Shown piece by piece: positions 46,985 to 59,017 of a stretch of DNA of 64,000 nt. Each line of letters begins with the position of its first letter. Within the stretch, counting starts at the first letter, position 1. Source of the DNA: Hevea brasiliensis (lineage: Eukaryota > Streptophyta > Magnoliopsida > Malpighiales > Euphorbiaceae); NCBI RefSeq assembly GCF_030052815.1, contig NC_079500.1:1922001-1986000 (forward strand), written 5' to 3'. A program made the position numbers and the translations under genes. The notes below the pieces were generated by a model. That model searched no databases, was not told where the DNA came from, and was given only the letters and a program-made list of their open reading frames with translations.

Positions 46985-49900
46985 ATGGCTGAGGATAGTG
47001 CTTTGCAGCTAACTGAGAGAAAATGGAAGATGCCACTCCTGATTTTCTTTAGAGATGCAAGGTATAATCTGGTTTTCGAGTTTGATGAATTGGATGCTGA
47101 CTAGATCTTGTACTTCTATGATCTAGCTAATGCGGGTTATAATTACAGACTTATTTTCAAGATGGATGAACTGGGTTCTGAGATACTAAGGATTGCAGTA
47201 CCTGCTGCTATGGCTTTAGCTGCTGATCCTATTGCGTCACTCATTGACACTGCATTCGTTGGCCATCTAGGTATGCTTCCATGTCCATCTCTTCTGTTGT
47301 GAGTTTATGTCTAGTGAAATGCCCGCATTTTGATTTGCATTTCCATCTGATCCTTATTTATTTATTTATTCAGGACCGGTGGAAATAGCTGCTGTAGGAG
47401 TTTCAATTGCCATCTTCAATCAAGCATCAAAGGTTACCATATTCCCATTGGTCAGCATCACAACTTCATTTGTTGCTGAGGAAGATACTGTTCAGAAGAT
47501 AAGCAATGAACCCCAGAAAGGGGAGGACTTGGAGAAAAAGGATTCAGCTAAAACCTGCGAAATGAAAGAGTTGGTGCCAGAAGATGTCATGCTTGAGAAC
47601 TTGGAGAAAGGATCAGCAAAAGACCCTGAAAAGAAAGATTCAATTCCAGAAGATGGTACTCTCTCTCTCTGTCTCTCTCTCTCTCTCTCTCTGTGTCTGT
47701 GTGTGTGTGTGTGTGTCCGTGCGAGTGAAATGATAACGTGATCATCATCTTAAACTATTCGATGTTGATGATTTTTTTAGCAGATTGTAACGCAGATACA
47801 TGCAAGTCTCCCACTATTGCTGAAGGCAAAAGTGTCAAGGAAAAACCCAATAATAATAAGAAGGGAAGGAGACACATCCCTTCAGCCTCAACGGCACTCA
47901 TTGTTGGAGGCATTCTTGGTCTTGTGCAGGCTATATTCCTCATATTCTGTGCAAAACCTCTCCTCAGTATCATGGGTGTGAAATCTGTAAGTATCTCTGG
48001 TTCTTGTTATTTTTACCCCTAAATTTTTAATGTGCATCTGATTCCAATCTATTTATTTGCATCGGAAGTTGACGTAAATTAAGTTTCGCACCATAATTTG
48101 ATCTGGTTTATTCATCTTAATTTTTATTCTGCTCAATAATGTAAAGTAGTTTCTGCTGCTCTTTATTATATAGGAAAATGACAGCTCTTCTCTTGAATTG
48201 AACAGGGTTCCCCCATGCTAACCCCTGCCAGGAAGTACTTGACATTAAGATCACTAGGTTCTCCTGCAGTTCTTCTGTCTCTGGCCATGCAAGGGGTCTT
48301 CAGAGGATTCAAAGATACAAAAACTCCTTTATATGCAACTGGTGAGAGACCTTTCTCATTTATATATATTTAGCAATTTTATTTTCCTGTTCTGCTAGCT
48401 TGATATTCATGGACTTGAAATATTTAACCCTTTTCATTTTGCTTATTCTGATAGTTATTGGAGATGTAGCAAATATCATTTTGGATCCAATTTTTATCTT
48501 TGTCTGCCGGTTGGGGGTCAGTGGTGCAGCCATTGCACATGTTCTTTCCCAGTAAGAATCAACATCCTCAGTATTGTTCAATCTTTTTAATTATAACCAT
48601 TTGTTCCAAAATTTTCAATTATTCAATTAAACTGTCTTCTTGTTTTGAGTAATCTTTCTTGGTGTTGCTTACTGAAAATATATTGATCCTTCTAGGTACT
48701 TGATTTCACTGATCCTCTTGTGGAGGTTAATGAAAAAAATTGATCTCTTACCACCAAGTCTAAAAGATTTGCAATTTGGTCGGTTTCTCAAAAATGGTAA
48801 GGAGTTCTTAAATCTTTTTCTATATGTCATGTGGATTTTGTTTGTGATCAAGGAAATTTTATCAATATAATTTTTCTTTATTTAACTTCATTTCTTTGCT
48901 GGGATTGCAGGTTTCCTATTGTTAGCAAGAGTCATAGCTGCTACAATCTGCGTGACCTTGGCAGCATCAAGGGCTGCAAGGCTCGGTTCGACACCTATGG
49001 CTGCATTCCAGGTCTGCTTACAGGTCTGGTTGACCTCATCACTTCTTGCTGATGGCTTGGCTGTTGCTGGACAGGTAAAGCAGAGTAGCCATATTGAAAC
49101 TGAAATGTCTTGCATTGAGTTGTTAGAATGCCTGTAATGTGTTTCTTTTTGCTTATTCTTTCAGGCAATTATTGCTTGTGCATTTGCTGAGAAGGACTAC
49201 CAGAAGGCAACAACCGCCGGGACCCGGGTTCTACAGGTATGCCAATCCATGATTCCCAGTTTTCACTAAATCAATCAGAATCTTAGTAGTCTTTGTTCTA
49301 CAGATGAGTTTTGTTCTTGGCCTGGGGCTAGCTGTTGTTGTTGGACTAGGTCTGCATTTTGGTGATGGAATATTTTCAAAAGATCCAGATGTTCTTCACA
49401 TTATAAGCATAGGCATCCCGGTAAACATTCTCCATCAAATTAAAATCATTCCTCTCTTTTCACTTGTTTCTGGGTATCAATAACTTGAACTGAATTTTCC
49501 TCTGTATCTACCCATCAGTTTGTTGCAGCTACACAACCTATCAACTCAATAGCCTTTGTTTTTGATGGTGTGAACTTTGGAGCTTCTGATTTTGCATATT
49601 CTGCATATTCTATGGTAAGTGTATTGGCACTTTTCCAGACCACAAATGAAGCAGAAAGTCTGTGTGTGTCTTCTAATATTAATTCTTTTCTAATGAAAGT
49701 CAATTCGTTGTCCAATTTCTTGTGCTCTTCAGGTTCTGGTAGCTATAGCAAGCATTGCAACCATTTTTGTTCTCTCTAAAACTGGTGGTTTTGTTGGAAT
49801 ATGGATTGCTCTAACCATCTTCATGGGGCTACGTACATTTGCTGGTGTATGGAGGTAATTTCCCATTCAACAGCAACTGATTCACCATATTTTCTATAAA

Positions 49901-50307
49901 TAGATTAAGTAATTCCACTAGGCTAATAGCACAGTGGTGGAATTTCCTCATACGGTAACTTAGTCTATTATAAATTCAAGACACAATATGTTCATTAGGA
50001 TTTGTATATGTTTACGTCTTTGAATCCATTCTAATCAAATCCTAGTTAGAATTTATTATTTCAATTAACAAACTCAAAACCAAACCTTTGGAAGATCCTA
50101 TTAGTATCTGCACTAATTCACCAAATGAGACATGCAGAAAACACCAACTTATGTCGTTTTGAAGCATGCCAAAATAAAGAATCTAAAAACTTGACATGCT
50201 CTGTTTAATGATACAGTTCCTTCATTAAATATAACTACTGCTGTCTTTGCAGGATGGGGACTGGAACTGGACCTTGGAGCTTTCTCAGAGGCAGAATGCT
50301 GCCTTAG
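46985..50307 (+). CDS. MATE efflux transporter, FRD3/DTX42-43 type (13 exons)
   Basis: Thirteen exons splice in frame to 547 aa: 46985-47061, 47149-47270, 47374-47655, 47784-47986, 48206-48341, 48455-48551, 48696-48796, 48911-49074, 49165-49236, 49304-49420, 49519-49614, 49733-49854, 50253-50307. MATE carriers are 12-helix membrane antiporters. The signatures seen here (ADPIASLIDTAFVGHLG, FVAEED, AMQGVFRGFKDTKTPL, MAAFQVCLQVWLTSSLLADG, FDGVNFGASDFAYSAYSM, GTGTGPWSFLRGR) are those of the plant citrate exporters FRD3/DTX42-43, which release citrate for iron transport or aluminium tolerance. The substrate here is inferred. A hydrophilic loop of about 80 residues after the second helix (about 105-185) has repeated LEKKDSAK/PEKKDS-like segments and ends in a basic patch. 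No break is seen. Confidence 0.95.
47661..47717. repeat. (CT)n(GT)n microsatellite in MATE intron 3
   Basis: Begins five bases after the donor GT of exon 3, so length changes could affect splicing or the intron's small size. Confidence 0.93.
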
Positions 50308-52365
50308 GAATTTCTCAGCAATATACATATTCTCTTGTCCATTTTCGCCTTTCCCATTTTTTTTCCCCTCTCACTTTTGTCTTTGGCTTTGATTTCGTCT
50401 TCTCGAAACACATACGTATATATACTGCTTCATGCAGTTCTTTACATGTTCCTGTTATGGAATTCCCCATAATATACATTCTGTAGCCCCATGTTATGTT
50501 ATTATATTATATTTCATGTTTAATGGTGATTAGGCATACCTCTTTTTTTTTGCCTACTCCAATCAATAAACTAAAATTCCTTTTAAATGTTACGTGGTAA
50601 CGTTAAACAAATTCTTTCCTAGCCTCACTCATCTAGTGAACTCAAGCTTAAATCCACTCTCCCAATTTCCCTACTCAAAAAAATGTCAAACTCACTCCTA
50701 ATTTTTACAGTCATTATGCTTAAATTGCATGCTTATCAAAATACACTCAATTCTAACTTTTTGTATTATCCTTATATAATTTATAATTAATTCACTAGAG
50801 AAAGAAGATGGGGGCAATTCAATAAAAATAGGATACAATCATTCCAAGCCCTGGGTTAGGCTTTAAATACTTCTACAACAGAAAAGGAAGGCTTTAGGAA
50901 ATTTTTTTTTTTTTTTTTAGGTACTCTAGCTGAAGAGGGAGCTTGCTCTATCAGTGTCTTGAAATTGGACGGGAGAAGAAGATGACAGAGATCATCAAGT
51001 CTCTCGCAATAAAGGAAGAGAGACTCGTGGGTCAAAATAAGGGGCATTAAAATATTCTGTCATGAGCACACTAGCACATGCATGCTTGAAAATGGCATTA
51101 ACACATATGAAATAGCTAAAGATGATAGAGAAATGGATTTATAGATGCTCTAGGCAAGTAAAGTAACCTTTCTCATACCAAAGGTGTCCTAAGCAGTGGT
51201 CAAATTATACTTGATTAGTGATGACACGATGATCCTTTTAGACCAAAAACCCACTTGAAATTTAGCCGAAATTTTTAAACGGCCATTAAAGGCAAAGCCC
51301 TTGAAGTCGTAACACATGCCCCACAAAATTCACCATTAATGAAAGGAAAACCACCTCCATTTTTCTATCTCCCTCATAAAGACCTGCCCACCCACTCTTT
51401 GGGGTAAGTGGTTGGCATCTGAGAAGATGAATGGCACCTACCTCCCACACAATGGCCCCATCACCTCTACAAAGTAAGAACCACGTTATATCCCCCCAAC
51501 CAAAACAACCACATCACAGTCTCACTCTCACATTTGATGATCTTGTTAAAAAAAAAAAAAAAAAGATTGTAAGAATCCAAAAATAATCCACTTAACCAAT
51601 CGACAATATCCTCTCAAGGGGGTGGGGTACCACCAAGTCACGTACTGCCCTTCTTCCTCAAATCCCCCAAAAATAAAAAAATCTTCCACAGAGGAAGCAA
51701 AAGAGAGAAAAGTACAAGGCAAAGTAATGTATAAAACATAACGTAGAGACTAAGGCAACCATTAGTTCTAGGAAACCAGAAAAATCAAAGGTATAGAATT
51801 TAATAACTTTAATTCAGTTTTTACATCATCAAAGGAAACATAATGGCTTCTCACTATCTGCTCCCCCCTATATTCTCATTGGAATACATCACCCATTAAA
51901 GCTCTTAAAAGAATTACCCTCCTCACCCCTCTTATCCATCAGCTGTAAACAGATCCAGAAAATGGAAATGTTGAAGAAAAAGACTATCAAAAGATACAAC
52001 TCATGGTTTCATTGCAAAATGTTTCTGTAGCTAAACCTTCGCTTTGGAAAAGGAAATAAAAGTAAAAAATTGATCCTAGAAACAGAAATATTGGAAGAAA
52101 GAGACCTAGCCTGGACTGGGTTTCATTAGCACAGCCCAGAGAGGCTTCATCCTCCCAATCTTTGCTTTAAACAATAAATGGTAAAAAATTGAATAATTTC
52201 CGTGAAACTTTTAAAGCCAATTCTTTACCTTCCGCCTCTCTTTTGCATACTTTACCATTACCTTCCCAACTTCACTTTCCGATCAGTCAAAAACCCACAA
52301 AAAGAATATGTACCTTCGATAAAATTCTTTAACCTATCTCAATGAGTAAAAATGAATCATTTTCA
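50308..52365. other. 3' UTRs and spacer between convergent genes
   Basis: Contains the MATE 3' UTR and, on the minus strand, the CCCH gene 3' UTR up to 52365. Poly-A/T runs at about 50905-50919 and 51546-51564. No further exon or element recognised. Confidence 0.5.
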
Positions 52366-54534
52366 CTAGACTACAAGCTCTTGCTGCTGATCAAGCTGCA
52401 TCTGCTCAAGCCAAGATTCCAAAACAGAATCAATTTGAGAATTAGGATTCAGTCCCTCACCAGATGAGGCTGCACCAGAAACAGGTACACCATACTTCTC
52501 CTTAAGCATCTCAGGAGGAGATTCCTTCACCAGAGACTGGACCCATGAGAGGTCAGGCTCCTCACCATTGTTTCCAAGCTCAAATGATGATGATCTTCGC
52601 AGGCGACCCTGTTCATCTCCTCCATTAACAGACCAATCTAATTTCCCATTTGGGGAACCCCACTTGGTCCAAGAATTCGCTGGAGAACCAACAATGGAGG
52701 CTGCAGGATTGTTTGATCCAAGTTCCCTTGAGCTAAGACTCCGTAGTTGTTGATGCTGCTTCTCCCGCTGGGCAAAAGCAGAGAGATGAGAGCCCATTGG
52801 AGAGATAGGCTCTACACTTCTTGGTGACATCCTTCCAGGAGATCCAACACCAAATGAAGCCTGCAGTAGAGGGTGCTCAACATTCATTGGGGAGAAAACA
52901 GTTGTATTGATGGGTGATAACATGCTCTGCTGCTGCTGGAACTGATTGCGAACAGCTGATTTATGTGTGGGGGAGAAAACTGCAGCAGCTTGATCAGCAT
53001 ATCTTGGAGATGAGATTTCAGCAGAAAAAAGCTCTTCAAGGTTTGATGGAGTTAGCACTTTGGACCAACCAGATCGATTAAAAGATGCAGAATTGTTACG
53101 TGACTGTGAAAAACATGTCAAATCATTTAAAATCTGTTGCCGGGCATCAAAATCAGGCAACAAATTAAGATCCTCAGGTGGAATATCTCGGGCACTAAGG
53201 GATGATCTCAAGCGACTTGATTGAAGATTGCTGCCCGGTAGATGTAATGTTGGTACATTTGGCTGTGGCCATGCAACAGATGAGTGAGAAATGCTAGTTG
53301 CTGTAGGAGACATTGGTTGGTTAAATGGGTTAGGAGACATTGCAGAGACTGATGATGGGGAACCAGGCAAAAGGCTCAACGCGGCAGCCATGTCCATGAC
53401 ACTAGCTGCAGATGCAGATGTGCGGGGTGAAGGGACAGCAGATCCTGTAGAAACATACAAGGGCCTTAGCTCTTCAGGTGTATGGGCAAAAAAGCAGACC
53501 CGTCTGTTGCAACTAATGCCGTCTTTGCAGAGCCGTGTTCTGTATTGAGCTGGGTGTAACCAGCACTCAAAAACCCCATGAGCATACTCACACATATCAC
53601 CACGCCTGCAAGCCCCTTTACGAAAATCAGGGCAGGGCACACAACTGTAATGAAACTTCCGTGGGTCTCTTCTCCGTGCATTCTCTCCTGGGTGAACAAA
53701 TGGGCACTCCGTCCAGTCATGTGAGTATGCCCGAGAACATGGGCGCACCTTGAAGGAGTACATGCGAAACTCATCTGTTGCATAGATGCTGTTCTTGATG
53801 TCAGGGAGCGATGGATCAATTGGATATTCTTTCTTCTCAGCAGTACTTATTGGCAGATCATTGTACTTTGAGGCCATTGGAGAAGATACCAACACAGAAG
53901 GAGAAGATGGTGAGCCATTTTCTGGGGATGATGAAAGGGTTGGTGAGCTAGTATTAGAGGTTCTTAATGACATCAGCAGATGCGAGCAGTCACCAACAGA
54001 GACATTAGAAGAATTCTCACCAACAAACCCATTAGAATTATGCTCACCTAATGAACCATTAGAAACAGTGTTTGAGAGAAGCTCTTCCAGAGCAACTCTC
54101 AGGCTATGCAGCTTTGGCGGAACAATAATAACATCAATGGGGCGATAGCCGTTACCATCTAGGCAATTCGGATCTGCACCTGCAGATAAAAGCAGTTTAA
54201 CAACATCAACAGCATTAAGAGGTCCACCAGAAGCAGCACAGTGAAGTGCAGTGGCTTTGTCCATCCCACATGAGAGATTAACATCAGCATCTGTATGTGC
54301 GAGTATAAACTTAAGAACATCAACACTGCCATATGTAGCAGCAACCATTAGTGGTGTTCTATGGTCAAGAACAATATTCTTTGATCCCTTTTGCCGGCCA
54401 TACCAGTACCCAACCTCATCAATTGAGGAAGCATCACGCTCTATCAACAGCTTAAAGCCTTCAACATCATTGTTAGCCGCAAGGTCAAGTAAACAGGAAA
54501 AAGAGTCTCCAATTTCAACAGTTAAATGATTCAT
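52366..54534 (-). CDS. Ankyrin-repeat, tandem CCCH zinc-finger protein (OXS2/C3H30-C3H56 type)
   Basis: 722 aa in one coding exon. Ankyrin repeats occupy about residues 12-145. Then come three Cys/His clusters: C266-X5-H272-X4-C277-X3-H281, C301-X7-C309-X5-C315-X3-H319 and C336-X5-C342-X4-C347-X3-H351, the arrangement of plant RR-TZF proteins. The Ser-rich tail has an ELFSAEI segment and a conserved DLSWVQSLVKESP stretch that may act as nuclear export signal. Relatives such as Arabidopsis OXS2 shuttle between cytoplasm and nucleus and act in stress responses and flowering; the same role here is inference. The chosen ATG (54534) matches the MNHLTVE segment, internal in relatives as I remember them. 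A conserved-looking upstream start at 54616 is out of frame (see findings). A 1.2-kb leader intron lies upstream. Confidence 0.93.
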   Translation of the reverse strand: MNHLTVEIGDSFSCLLDLAANNDVEGFKLLIERDASSIDEVGYWYGRQKGSKNIVLDHRTPLMVAATYGSVDVLKFILAHTDADVNLSCGMDKATALHCAASGGPLNAVDVVKLLLSAGADPNCLDGNGYRPIDVIIVPPKLHSLRVALEELLSNTVSNGSLGEHNSNGFVGENSSNVSVGDCSHLLMSLRTSNTSSPTLSSSPENGSPSSPSVLVSSPMASKYNDLPISTAEKKEYPIDPSLPDIKNSIYATDEFRMYSFKVRPCSRAYSHDWTECPFVHPGENARRRDPRKFHYSCVPCPDFRKGACRRGDMCEYAHGVFECWLHPAQYRTRLCKDGISCNRRVCFFAHTPEELRPLYVSTGSAVPSPRTSASAASVMDMAAALSLLPGSPSSVSAMSPNPFNQPMSPTATSISHSSVAWPQPNVPTLHLPGSNLQSSRLRSSLSARDIPPEDLNLLPDFDARQQILNDLTCFSQSRNNSASFNRSGWSKVLTPSNLEELFSAEISSPRYADQAAAVFSPTHKSAVRNQFQQQQSMLSPINTTVFSPMNVEHPLLQASFGVGSPGRMSPRSVEPISPMGSHLSAFAQREKQHQQLRSLSSRELGSNNPAASIVGSPANSWTKWGSPNGKLDWSVNGGDEQGRLRRSSSFELGNNGEEPDLSWVQSLVKESPPEMLKEKYGVPVSGAASSGEGLNPNSQIDSVLESWLEQMQLDQQQELVV

Positions 54535-54616
54535 ATCTTTGGCGTTGGGTCTGTTTTTCTACAGTAGATGAAGATGGAGCAGATAACTTTGATGATCGAT
54601 CTGGACCACCACACAT
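54515..54616 (-). CDS. Upstream ORF or frameshifted true N-terminus of the CCCH gene
   Basis: 33-codon frame starting MCGGPDRSSKLSAPSSSTVE and stopping at TGA 54517-54515, overlapping the main ATG (54534) in another frame. It starts 12 bases after the leader intron's acceptor. Proteins of this family start with a similar MC-G-DR segment fused to DMNHLTVE, so this is probably the real N-terminus, separated by an indel at an A5 run near 54555-54560. As read, it would be an overlapping uORF. Confidence 0.5.
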   Translation of the reverse strand: MCGGPDRSSKLSAPSSSTVEKQTQRQRYESFNC

Positions 54617-54627
54617 GCTTCAATTAG

Positions 54628-55849
54628 CTGGAAATCCAACCAAAAAGAATCCAGAATTCATTTCAAAAACTTAAATTTATCATCAGATATACATGGGATG
54701 CAGATTTGATCTAATAACACAGCAATGATTGAACAAATCATAGTAAGAAACAGCGTAGAGAAATTAAACCACAGAACAATACTTTTTAAGTACTTCAAAA
54801 AAAAAATTGAAGGAAGAAAATTCCCTCAATAGAGCTAAAATTACATATAAATCCTGCCTAATTTACCACTATTTGAGTTTAGCAAAATGCAAAAATTACA
54901 AGGGTAAAAATACCTTAATTTGTTGCCATTAAAAGAAAAAATGTCTGGCTGTAGGCATGAAATCAGACATAATAAGTAGGAGACACCATCTTTTGTTAAA
55001 TGTAAGCCAAAACAAAGCTAAAGTAAACTAAGCTAGAAGATGATCAACAAAAGGAATATTGGCTCATGTCATGTTAAAAGATCTGGTGACAATCGAGAAT
55101 CATCCAAATTAACCACTATTCCTGTGTAAATTTAACACGAGCATAGATTCTTATTCTCTAGATGAGGAATTTCGGATATGATCAAGAACATAACAAGAAT
55201 CTATCATCAATGTGCAGGAATAAAATCATTAGATATTATTGGAGAATCCCGAAAACACAACAATGACACCTCAAAGGTATTTACCGTAAGGAAATAAATT
55301 CACCCCAACCAACGCAACAAACATAACACTTCCCCATCTGCAGGCCACGCATCAACATAAAAGAGCAAACTTTAAAACCAACACAAATTACAAAAAAAAA
55401 AAAAAAAAATTGTCAAATAGATATTAACAAAATCTGATATGACCAAAAGATCAAGCGTTAGATAATTCTTTTTCATTTTCCCTCCACTTGCTAGACAATA
55501 AATCAAAAAAAAATATATCAAGCCATCAGCTAAAGGTCACTACAATCCCCAAATTTCATCACCAAGACATACTACAATAAGATCACTAAACGTTATAGAT
55601 AGAACTAAATAGAAAACCACAATACCAAACAATAATCAACTCAACAACCCAATTCAAATCCCACTTAGCTAATGATACCTTCAATGAATATTTACTCTTT
55701 TAATAAACACTCTCTCAATGCAAGCTGAAAAGTCAAATGACAACGCAAATCAACTGAACTAGACTACCGATCATCGTTACAATCTTAATTACCTAAAAAT
55801 AAGAAATCAATGCACAATCAAAAACGGATTTAAACATGTATTAACTCAC
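54628..55849 (-). other. 5'-leader intron of the CCCH gene
   Basis: Minus-strand donor AATCG|GTGAGT at 55850/55849 and acceptor TTGGATTTCCAG ending at 54628. The 1.2 kb between is AT-rich and non-coding. The leader exon upstream extends to about 56240 and is CT-rich on the minus strand. Confidence 0.7.
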
Positions 55850-56640
55850 CGATTGTCGAATTTGAAGCTAGGATCAGCTTAATAACTTAGAAAACAACAG
55901 ATCCAGATAATAAGCTTCAACTCATACTTGATCTAGAGCTAAAACATCAAAAGGCGATGCAGGCTGCAGTGTAGCAGATGAAAGTCTAAGAAGCAAAACG
56001 ACGCTTGCAGCTTCTATCTCCATCGATAAAACCAAGAAGAGAGGAAGGAAGGAAGGAAGAAAGAAAGAAAGAAAGAAAGAGAGGAACTTGTTGCAGATAG
56101 AGAGGAGCTGAGAGTAAGAAAATGAAAGGAAACTTTCCTTTGTTGCAGAAAGAGAAACAGAGAGAGAGAGTAATGCCTCGAAATTGAAATGGAAATGAAA
56201 TGCAGAGAAATTTGGGACGAATTTAAATTTAATCCCGGAGATATTGGGGGGAGAGAGAGGGAGGGCAGTGGAAAGGAAATGCACTCGAAATGCACACCAA
56301 ATGTAGTTGAAATGCGAGTCAAATTTGAGGACATGGGGTTATTGATGAAGTGGGGAGACCGGTTAGGCCGGTGAGCGGAGATGAGGTGGATGACCGGTTT
56401 GGTAAGGAAAGTCAAGGTTAGGGCAACCGGTAGAAGGGGTTCGGATTTGAAAAAGGGTTGGAAAAGTGGAGTGGAATTAGGATTTGGAATCCGCCAATGA
56501 GAGAAAAACAAGATAGCGGACGTCAGGGCAGTGTTGAATTGTGATTAAATTGTGGAGTCAAATCGAAGAAAAAATAAAAGGCATGGAGAAGGAGCACAAA
56601 GAGAGAATGAGGGACCTTAAATTTAAATTTCAGTACTATA
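55850..56640 (-). promoter_or_regulatory. Leader exon and promoter region of the CCCH gene
   Basis: GC-richer than its surroundings, with purine-rich plus-strand repeats (GGAA/GAAA at 56041-56081, GAGA at about 56158-56172), i.e. a pyrimidine-rich 5' UTR on the coding strand. The transcription start is not visible. Confidence 0.55.
56041..56081. repeat. (GGAA)n(GAAA)n microsatellite in CCCH 5' UTR
   Basis: GGAAGGAAGGAAGGAA followed by repeated GAAA units, probably within the transcribed leader. Confidence 0.9.
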
Positions 56641-58689
56641 TTTTTTGCTGTTATGTCCTTTAATTTTTCCTGTATTTGCAAATATATCCAAATATTTTTT
56701 GCCCAAAAGTAAGTTAATTGATAAATAATTGAGAATACTCTGAAAACAAAAAGCTAAAGTCATATTTATTACAATTTAGAATTAATAGTAATATAAAAAT
56801 AATATTTTTAAATATATTAATTTAATATAAAGGAACAGTAGACAACTAAAATTGATTATGGCATTTATAAAAAAGATTTAAATGTTTACTTTGTCATAAA
56901 TAAAAAGGAAATATATCAATTTATAAATATTATTAAAATAATATTTTATTAAATATATTTAATTCTTATTTTAATTATTAGAAAATTTATATTTAAATAA
57001 TATTTTTTTATAGAGAAAGAGTGGTATATTTAATGTAAATTCAATAATATATAAAAAGAAATTAATGTGTATAAATAATTAAAATATAAATATATAATTT
57101 CAATATAAATATTTAATACAAGATTTTTAATCTCATTTGTGTAAAATAAAATTTATAATAATTATATAATTATTAGAAATAGAGAAATTATTATTTAATT
57201 TTTTTATTTTAATAAAATTAATTATTTAAATTTTTATTTTAAAAATTATATTAATTAATTTTTATATTTTTATTTCATTTTTTCTTTAGTTGTCCAATCA
57301 TTTAGGCTTTAGTGAATTATGAAAATTTCAAAATGCCCTTGATTTCTTAATTTTTAAGTTTATATTAATATTGTATAATTTTTATTACATATTCTTTTTA
57401 ATGAAGTAATATCATGAATTAATTTTTATTTGCTATGTTAAATATATTTTTATATTTTATTAAAAATGACATAAATATTTATTTTGCAATATATTCCAAA
57501 ATTATAATATTACTTTTATTTAATGTTTATTGAATAACAAATACAAATCAGAAATTTGAATAATTAATTTTTAATTTAACTTTAGATTTATTTAATGATA
57601 ATTAAATAATTCCATTATTTTAATTTAAATAATAAAATATAAATTATTAGAGACCAATAAAAATTTGAGTGGTCAATTAATAAAAATAAAAAATTTATTA
57701 CACTTATTTAATATTTTTTATAAATAATTATAAAGGTTATCATCCTTGCATACAAATATATTTGATATATTAATATTCAATTAATTTAAATAAAATCACA
57801 TTTAAAGTTTTATGAGGACAATATATGTATCCTAAAGATTACAATTATTTAATATGTATCCTAAAGATTATAATTATTTAATTAAATAAAAGGATACATA
57901 AAATTTTGTGAAGCAATTTCATAAAAATAAAAATTATATATAAAAAAATTATATGGACAATGGGAACAACTAAACTAATTGAGTGATAATGATTTCTTAG
58001 AGTTAAATAATTTATTAAAATTTAAGCAATTGCCCTACTGCCCCCAATGTAAATTCATCAATATGCATGACAGAGTTTACATGGAAACCATCCAAACAAA
58101 AGAAGTTGCAATGTATTGTTTTGTATAGGGATTAAGAGGAGGATTGGGAGAATTAATCCTTGTCCAAATCATTGGGTCCAATCCAAAATCCAAGAAGTTG
58201 GAAATTTCTTGCATAGTTATCATCAATGAACCTAAGAGATTGTCTTGCTTGAACATAACAAAAATACAGGATCAATGTCCAAAACAAGATTGGAGATACC
58301 CACTAGGCATTTATGTTGCCCTTTACCTTTGCCACCCACAAATCCCATGAAGTGCTAGTGGGGAATGGAGATATCCACTAAATGTTTAATTACAGGACAA
58401 ATTTTAGTGGTTAAAGTTGTTTTAAACTCTTAAAATTAATCATTATTAGCTTTATTCTTACGTTGTTATTATTGTTTGACCTGATTTAATTCAATTATTA
58501 AAGACATAATACTAAGTTACTAGATTTAGTTTCGAGTTTTCACTCTCTCAATCTTTATATTCATAAAATAGTTAACTAGTGGCCATGAAGCCTTGAGTCT
58601 GATTTGGATATTGCAATTTGGTTTAATTTACACTTTGTATGGACATAATATGAAATATGCTCATGTCAAAATTAGAATTGTATTTTCTT
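56641..58689. other. AT-rich intergenic region
   Basis: Mostly A/T homopolymer-like DNA without genes. A 29-bp tandem pair (57826-57883, TGTATCCTAAAGATTA...) and a less AT-rich patch at about 58030-58370 whose short frames match nothing I know. Confidence 0.5.
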
Positions 58690-58935
58690 AGCTTAGACAT
58701 ACGGAAGTTCCAGTTAGACAAGTAAAGCACGTTAAGGTATAGGATAGAAAGAAAATAAGGGGTATACTTAAACTGACTTGGAGGAGAGTAGTACAACAAG
58801 TAGAAGTATTACACATTTTCGAAGATTTAACTCAAAATCGTTTAGAATGGAAAAAGAGAATCCATATAGCCGACCTCAAATTTTTGAAATAAAGACTTAA
58901 TTGAGTTGAGTTGAATTTATTATAATGAGTTGGCT
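58690..58935 (+). mobile_element. LINE retrotransposon relic (3' end)
   Basis: Around 58690-58890 one frame, with an internal stop, encodes the C-terminal tail of a plant non-LTR reverse transcriptase: LTWRRVVQQ ... DLTQNRLEWKKRIHIAD before a stop. It is followed by TTGAGTTGAGTTGAA, like the short-repeat tails of RTE-type LINEs. 5'-truncated and dead. Confidence 0.7.
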
Positions 58936-59017
58936 TCTATAATTCCATTAAAAAGCACCATTTACGTAAGTTTTATTTGAATTAATTAAAATTTAAATAT
59001 ACAATCTCATAAATATG

